NCBI GenBank assembly: GCA_965116015.1
Contig: OZ220477.1
Span: 124,001-188,000 of the forward strand
Direction: 5' to 3'
Source of the DNA: S5-327 sp965116015
Lineage (GTDB): Bacteria; Chloroflexota; Dehalococcoidia; Lucifugimonadales; Australimonadaceae
DNA length: 64,000 bases
Shown here: positions 60,512-64,000 of the stretch, piece after piece
How positions within the stretch are numbered: the stretch's first letter is position 1
Layout: each line of letters opens with the position of its first letter
The notes under the pieces: generated by a model
Told to the model about the DNA's origin: nothing
Databases searched by the model: none
What the model saw: the letters and a program-made list of their open reading frames with translations, nothing else
Program-made: the position numbers and the translations under genes

Positions 60512-61242
60512 GCGAGGCGCCGCCGGCTGCCAGGGAGGCGTCGCCGACTCCGCGCGAAACGCCGTCGACTCCCCGGGAGGCGCCGCCGACTCTGCGGGAG
60601 GCGTCGTGGAGGTCGCCCGAGGTTGTTGGGGAGCTTGTTCTGCTTGGGGTGATGGCGGCGCTGTCGGCGGTGTATCTGTTTCAGGTGGTTGCGCTGCCTG
60701 TGGGGCGGGACTGCGTTGAGGGGAATGGGGCGCCGCTTGAGCCGGTGTCGTGTTTCCTGTTCAGCGGGGCGCCGGGGATCGCCGATCAGCTTGGGGTGCA
60801 CGATCTGCGGTTGCCGGGGCGCTGGCTGCCCCTCATCGCTATCGTCATCGGGGCTCCGTTCTGGGTAATCCGCCTCGTTACGACGCTGCGGCGGCGGAAG
60901 GACTTGCGGGCGGGGATGATTATGGATCTGGGATTCCGTTTGGGGGAGGATCCGGAGGCGGAGCGCCGCCGGGCGTTCCTGTACTTCGGGACGCTTGTTC
61001 TCTTCGTGCTGCTTGTGTGGCTCATCGGGTTTCACGCGGGGATGCCGTTGTGGGTGGGGGGCTATCTGGCGCTCTGGACGCGCATGAGGCGGTGGCAGGC
61101 GCTGCTGATAGCGGGGGCGTTCGAGGCGTTCATTATCGGCGTGCTCGATATGACGCTGGACATTTTCTGGTTCGAGCCGCTCGTCTTCCGATGGATCGGG
61201 GTGGAGTATCCGGTGAACGATTGGTTCACGCGCGTGTTCTAG
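60508..61242 (+). CDS. TctB-type small membrane subunit
   Basis: 244 residues; GTG start overlapping the tctA stop. Four hydrophobic segments (ELVLLGVMAALSAVYLFQVV; LPLIAIVIGAPFWVIRLV; FGTLVLFVLLVWLIGF; LLIAGAFEAFIIGVLDM). The cytosolic N terminus has 7-residue repeats (REASPTP, RETPSTP, REAPPTL, REAS). The remaining gap to the next gene is 150 nt. Confidence 0.85.
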   Translation: MSEAPPAAREASPTPRETPSTPREAPPTLREASWRSPEVVGELVLLGVMAALSAVYLFQVVALPVGRDCVEGNGAPLEPVSCFLFSGAPGIADQLGVHDLRLPGRWLPLIAIVIGAPFWVIRLVTTLRRRKDLRAGMIMDLGFRLGEDPEAERRRAFLYFGTLVLFVLLVWLIGFHAGMPLWVGGYLALWTRMRRWQALLIAGAFEAFIIGVLDMTLDIFWFEPLVFRWIGVEYPVNDWFTRVF

Positions 61243-61392
61243 GGGGGGGGGCGCGCTTCGCGTTGCCTAGAGCGTCGGCGCGGCGGATAGCGGGGGATGT
61301 TCGATTGGACGGAGCTGCTGGCCGTGCTAGACTCGGCGCGGCTGCGGCTCGCGGATGCGGGCGGCAGGCGGCGGATGGCGAGGAGGGATCCT

Positions 61393-62859
61393 ATGACGGC
61401 TCGAGAACGCGTTCCCTACGACGACTTGCGGGGCTATCTGAAGCTGCTTGAGGACAATGGGATGCTCAAGCGCATCACGGCGGAGGTTGATCTCGACGGC
61501 GAGCTTGGGGCGATCGCCTATCGCGACCTTGTTCGCGACGGTCCGGCGCTCTGGTTCGAGAACATCAAGGATTATCCGGGGATGCCGCTTGTGGCGAACG
61601 TTATGTATCGCGAGGATCAGCTCGCGCTCGCGCTCAACGGCGATGCGGACTGGGCGGCGCTGCGGGACATCATTCACGAGGGGATGCGGAACCGCACGCC
61701 GACGAATCGCGTGGCGTCGGGGCCGGTGAAGGATGTCAAGATTATGGGGGAGGATGTCGATCTCGATATGCTGCCGACGCCGCGCTGGCACGAGGAGGAC
61801 GGGGGGCGGTACATCGGCACGACTGCGGGGTTCGTTACGCGCGATCCGGCGACGGGGAATCTGAATATGGGGCAGTACCGCTCCATGATTATCGACAAGA
61901 ATACGACGACGGTTGAGATTATGGGGGACTGGGAGGTGGGGGCGAAGCCGCCGCAGGGGTCGAACTACGGCGGGGCGGGCGATCGGAACGGGGCTACGCA
62001 TGTTCTCGAGAACGAGGCGAGGGGGCTTCCCACTCCGTGCGCAATCGTGCTGGGGATGGATCCGTTGCTGACGCTCTCGTGCGGGACTGCGGTGCCGCAC
62101 GACGAGAACGGTTACGGGGAGTACGAGGCTGCGGGGTCGTGGGCGGGGAGGCCGGTTGATCTTGTGCAGTGCGAGACGAGCGACTTGCTGGTGCCGGCCA
62201 ATGCGGAGATTGTTCTGGAGGGGGAGGTTGCGCCGTATGAGCGGGTGAACGACGGCCCTCACGGGGAGTCTACGGGTTTCTACAACCAGCATCCCTCGAC
62301 CTTTATGGTGAAGATCAAGGCGATTACGCATCGGAGGGATCCCATCAGTTTCGGGCTCATCTGCGGGCGGATCGAGGACTATCCCCGGCCGCTTATGCGC
62401 TCCAACACGTTGCTGGATGTGCTGGTCGCCAAGTCGGGGCTTGGGAATATCAAAGAGGTGTTCTTCCCAGATGCGGGGCGGTCGGGTTTTCTGATTATCC
62501 GGGCGCAGATTACGAGCCCGGAGCAGCCGAGGCAGATTATCGAGGCGGCGTACGAGCATATGCGGTATCGGTGGGTGATTGTTGTGGACGAGGATTGCAA
62601 CGTGCGCGATTGGAACGACGTGCTGTGGCGGATCGTGTCGTCGGTTGTGCCGGACCGGGATATGCACCGGGGCCGCGAGTATGCGTTCGCGGCGCCGCGC
62701 CCGGGCTCTGTGGAATTCGTTCCGCCGACGTACGGGATGGCGTTCGACGCGACGTTTCCGTTCAAGGAGTACGCGCATCCGCGTCCGGGGGTTGCTCAGC
62801 CGAGCATGGGGATGATGGAGCATGTGGCGTCGCGCTGGAAGGAGCTCGGTCTGAGCTGA
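61393..62859 (+). CDS. UbiD family (de)carboxylase 1
   Basis: 488 residues from ATG 61393 (AGGAGGG 5 nt upstream). Prenylated-FMN-dependent non-oxidative decarboxylase family. Domain order as in UbiD/Fdc1: YDDLRGYLKLLEDNGMLKRI, PTPRWHEEDGGRYIGT, NMGQYRSMIIDKN, GDRNGATHVLENEA, and NDGPHGESTGFYNQ. The E-x4-E pair of Fdc1 (Glu277, Glu282 in EGPFGE) is Asp-x4-Glu here. Family substrates include aromatic and alpha,beta-unsaturated acids. Follows the TTT transporter, suggesting use of an imported acid. Confidence 0.92.
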   Translation: MTARERVPYDDLRGYLKLLEDNGMLKRITAEVDLDGELGAIAYRDLVRDGPALWFENIKDYPGMPLVANVMYREDQLALALNGDADWAALRDIIHEGMRNRTPTNRVASGPVKDVKIMGEDVDLDMLPTPRWHEEDGGRYIGTTAGFVTRDPATGNLNMGQYRSMIIDKNTTTVEIMGDWEVGAKPPQGSNYGGAGDRNGATHVLENEARGLPTPCAIVLGMDPLLTLSCGTAVPHDENGYGEYEAAGSWAGRPVDLVQCETSDLLVPANAEIVLEGEVAPYERVNDGPHGESTGFYNQHPSTFMVKIKAITHRRDPISFGLICGRIEDYPRPLMRSNTLLDVLVAKSGLGNIKEVFFPDAGRSGFLIIRAQITSPEQPRQIIEAAYEHMRYRWVIVVDEDCNVRDWNDVLWRIVSSVVPDRDMHRGREYAFAAPRPGSVEFVPPTYGMAFDATFPFKEYAHPRPGVAQPSMGMMEHVASRWKELGLS

Positions 62860-62906
62860 GCGCGCCGCGGGGGGCAGGCCGGACAACACACTGAGGAGAG
62901 TGAATC

Positions 62907-64000
62907 GTGACCACCACAGCCAAGCGCGACCCTGTCGCCTATAAGAGTATGCGCGAGTACATGATGATTCTCGAGGAGCGGGGGCTTCTGAAGCGGGTTA
63001 CGGCGCCGGTGAGCCTCGACCACGAGGTTGGCGCCATAAGCTACCGCGACCTCACGAGGGGCGGGCCTGGCTTGCTGTTCGAGAACATTGCGGACAATCC
63101 GGGGAAGCAGCTGGTTACGAACATTATGTACTCGCTCGACCAGCTCGCCATTGCTTTCAATGGTCCGAGGGACTGGGTGAAGCTGCACGATATCGTGAAG
63201 GAGGGGATGGCGGAGCGGCTGCCGTGCGTTCAGGTAGACGATGGGCCGGTGAAGGAGGCGAGGGTGGTCGGGGAGGATGTCGATCTTGGGGAGATTCCGA
63301 CTCCGTTGTGGCACGAGCTGGATGCTGGGCGCTATATCGCCACGACCGCGGGGGTCATTACTGTGGATCCCAAGACTGGCGCCCACAATATGGGTCAGTA
63401 CCGCTCGATGATTATCGACCGGAATCATACGACGGTGAAGATACAGGGCGATTTCAAGGTTGGCGCCGCTCCTCCCAAGGGCTCGACCTATGGGGGGGTG
63501 GGCGACCGCAATGGAGCGACGCATATTCTTGAGAACGAGGCCGAGGGGAAGAATACGCCTTGCGCCATTGCTATCGGCATCGACCCGCTGCTGGTTCTCG
63601 CCGCGGGCACGGCAGTGCCGGAGAACGACAGCGGCCTTGCCGAGTACGAGGCGGCGGGGGCGTGGGCGGGGCGTCCGGTGGAGCTGGTGAAGTGCGACAC
63701 GATCGATGTGTGGGTTCCGGCGCAGGCGGAGTACATTCTCGAGGGGGAGATACTGGCGGGGGAGCGTCACTTCGATGGTCCGCACGGGGAATCGTCGGGT
63801 TTCTACAACAAGAACTATGAGGTGTTCGTGTTCCGGGTGAACGCGATTACGCACCGTAAGAATCCTGTGAATTTCGGGCTCATCTGCGGGCGCATCGAGG
63901 ATTATCCGCGGCCGCTGATGCGTTCCGGCTCCATCTTGCAGACTCTCGTCAGCAAGTCGGGGCTCACGAATATCAGGGAGGTTCACTTTCCGGACGCGGG
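62907..64000 (+). CDS. UbiD family (de)carboxylase 2, truncated by window end
   Basis: Reading frame open from GTG 62907 (GAGGAG 8 nt upstream) to the last base; 364 residues visible (TTTAKRDPVAYKSMREYMMI at the start). Paralogue of the preceding gene with the same motifs: IPTPLWHELDAGRYIATT, NMGQYRSMIIDRN, GDRNGATHILENEA and FDGPHGESSGFYNK, again Asp in place of the first Glu of EGPFGE. The two may form a mixed complex or handle different substrates. Confidence 0.92.
   Translation, partial: MTTTAKRDPVAYKSMREYMMILEERGLLKRVTAPVSLDHEVGAISYRDLTRGGPGLLFENIADNPGKQLVTNIMYSLDQLAIAFNGPRDWVKLHDIVKEGMAERLPCVQVDDGPVKEARVVGEDVDLGEIPTPLWHELDAGRYIATTAGVITVDPKTGAHNMGQYRSMIIDRNHTTVKIQGDFKVGAAPPKGSTYGGVGDRNGATHILENEAEGKNTPCAIAIGIDPLLVLAAGTAVPENDSGLAEYEAAGAWAGRPVELVKCDTIDVWVPAQAEYILEGEILAGERHFDGPHGESSGFYNKNYEVFVFRVNAITHRKNPVNFGLICGRIEDYPRPLMRSGSILQTLVSKSGLTNIREVHFPDA

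Overview
The window reads as chromosomal DNA of a high-GC bacterium, most likely a member of the Chloroflexota (Dehalococcoidia/SAR202-like). This rests on gene content and style: type III pantothenate kinase, a nondiscriminating-type AspRS, class-V aminotransferase next to serA, CoA-ester and UbiD catabolism, and SD-led genes mixed with apparently leaderless ones. No marker here fixes the taxon. The + strand is strikingly rich in G and T regardless of gene direction. Genes on + therefore use G/T-ending codons and genes on - use C/A-ending codons.

Layout. 1-2053 is the leader-distal part of a type I-E-like CRISPR array (34 repeats, period 61) built of alternating blocks of two repeat variants; no cas genes are in view. 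2130-11257 is housekeeping: coaX-coaBC (CoA synthesis), aspS, a TauE/SafE permease, an acyl-CoA synthetase, RidA and FolD. 11438-17733 runs acpS-nnr-tig-clpP-clpP-clpX. The two clpP genes are a tandem duplication that carried along the 3' end of tig, so ClpP1 now ends in a copy of the trigger-factor tail. 17854-21218 holds tRNA-Asn, a ribokinase-family gene, 1-Cys peroxiredoxin, tRNA-Asp, a glutaredoxin and an alcohol dehydrogenase. 21385-23301 is a promoter-to-terminator cassette of three paralogous secreted proteins of unknown function. 23554-27705 holds a glutaryl-CoA dehydrogenase-like gene, a quinone oxidoreductase, a dienelactone hydrolase, a small membrane protein and a GNAT.

27940-32016 (minus) is an operon for a B12-dependent acyl-CoA mutase (large and small subunits), a PaaK-type CoA ligase and a cupin. 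Active-site positions fit 2-hydroxyisobutyryl-CoA mutase rather than methylmalonyl-CoA mutase. 32017-41430 looks like a defence island: operator-like repeats, a degenerate 61-nt-period CRISPR relic, a HEPN-like gene of different composition flanked by duplicated leader-like sequence, a very large adenine-methyltransferase protein with two long perfect hairpins inside its coding sequence, and a PLD-nuclease/SNF2-helicase fusion.

42048-45162 is a serine-synthesis pair (class V aminotransferase, serA). 45524-51435 encodes a NuoE-NuoF-NuoG-ferredoxin reductase unit without the membrane arm of complex I. 51476-56946 holds a VOC protein, mutS, a NYN nuclease, an FmdB zinc ribbon and a sarcosine-oxidase-like flavoprotein. 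57418-64000 holds a tripartite tricarboxylate transporter (tctC-tctA-tctB) followed by two UbiD-family decarboxylases, the second cut by the window edge. This block probably imports and decarboxylates organic or aromatic acids. Intergenic regions at 38011-38140, 41587-41840, 43227-43480 and 56950-57300 carry unrelated G-rich tandem repeats.
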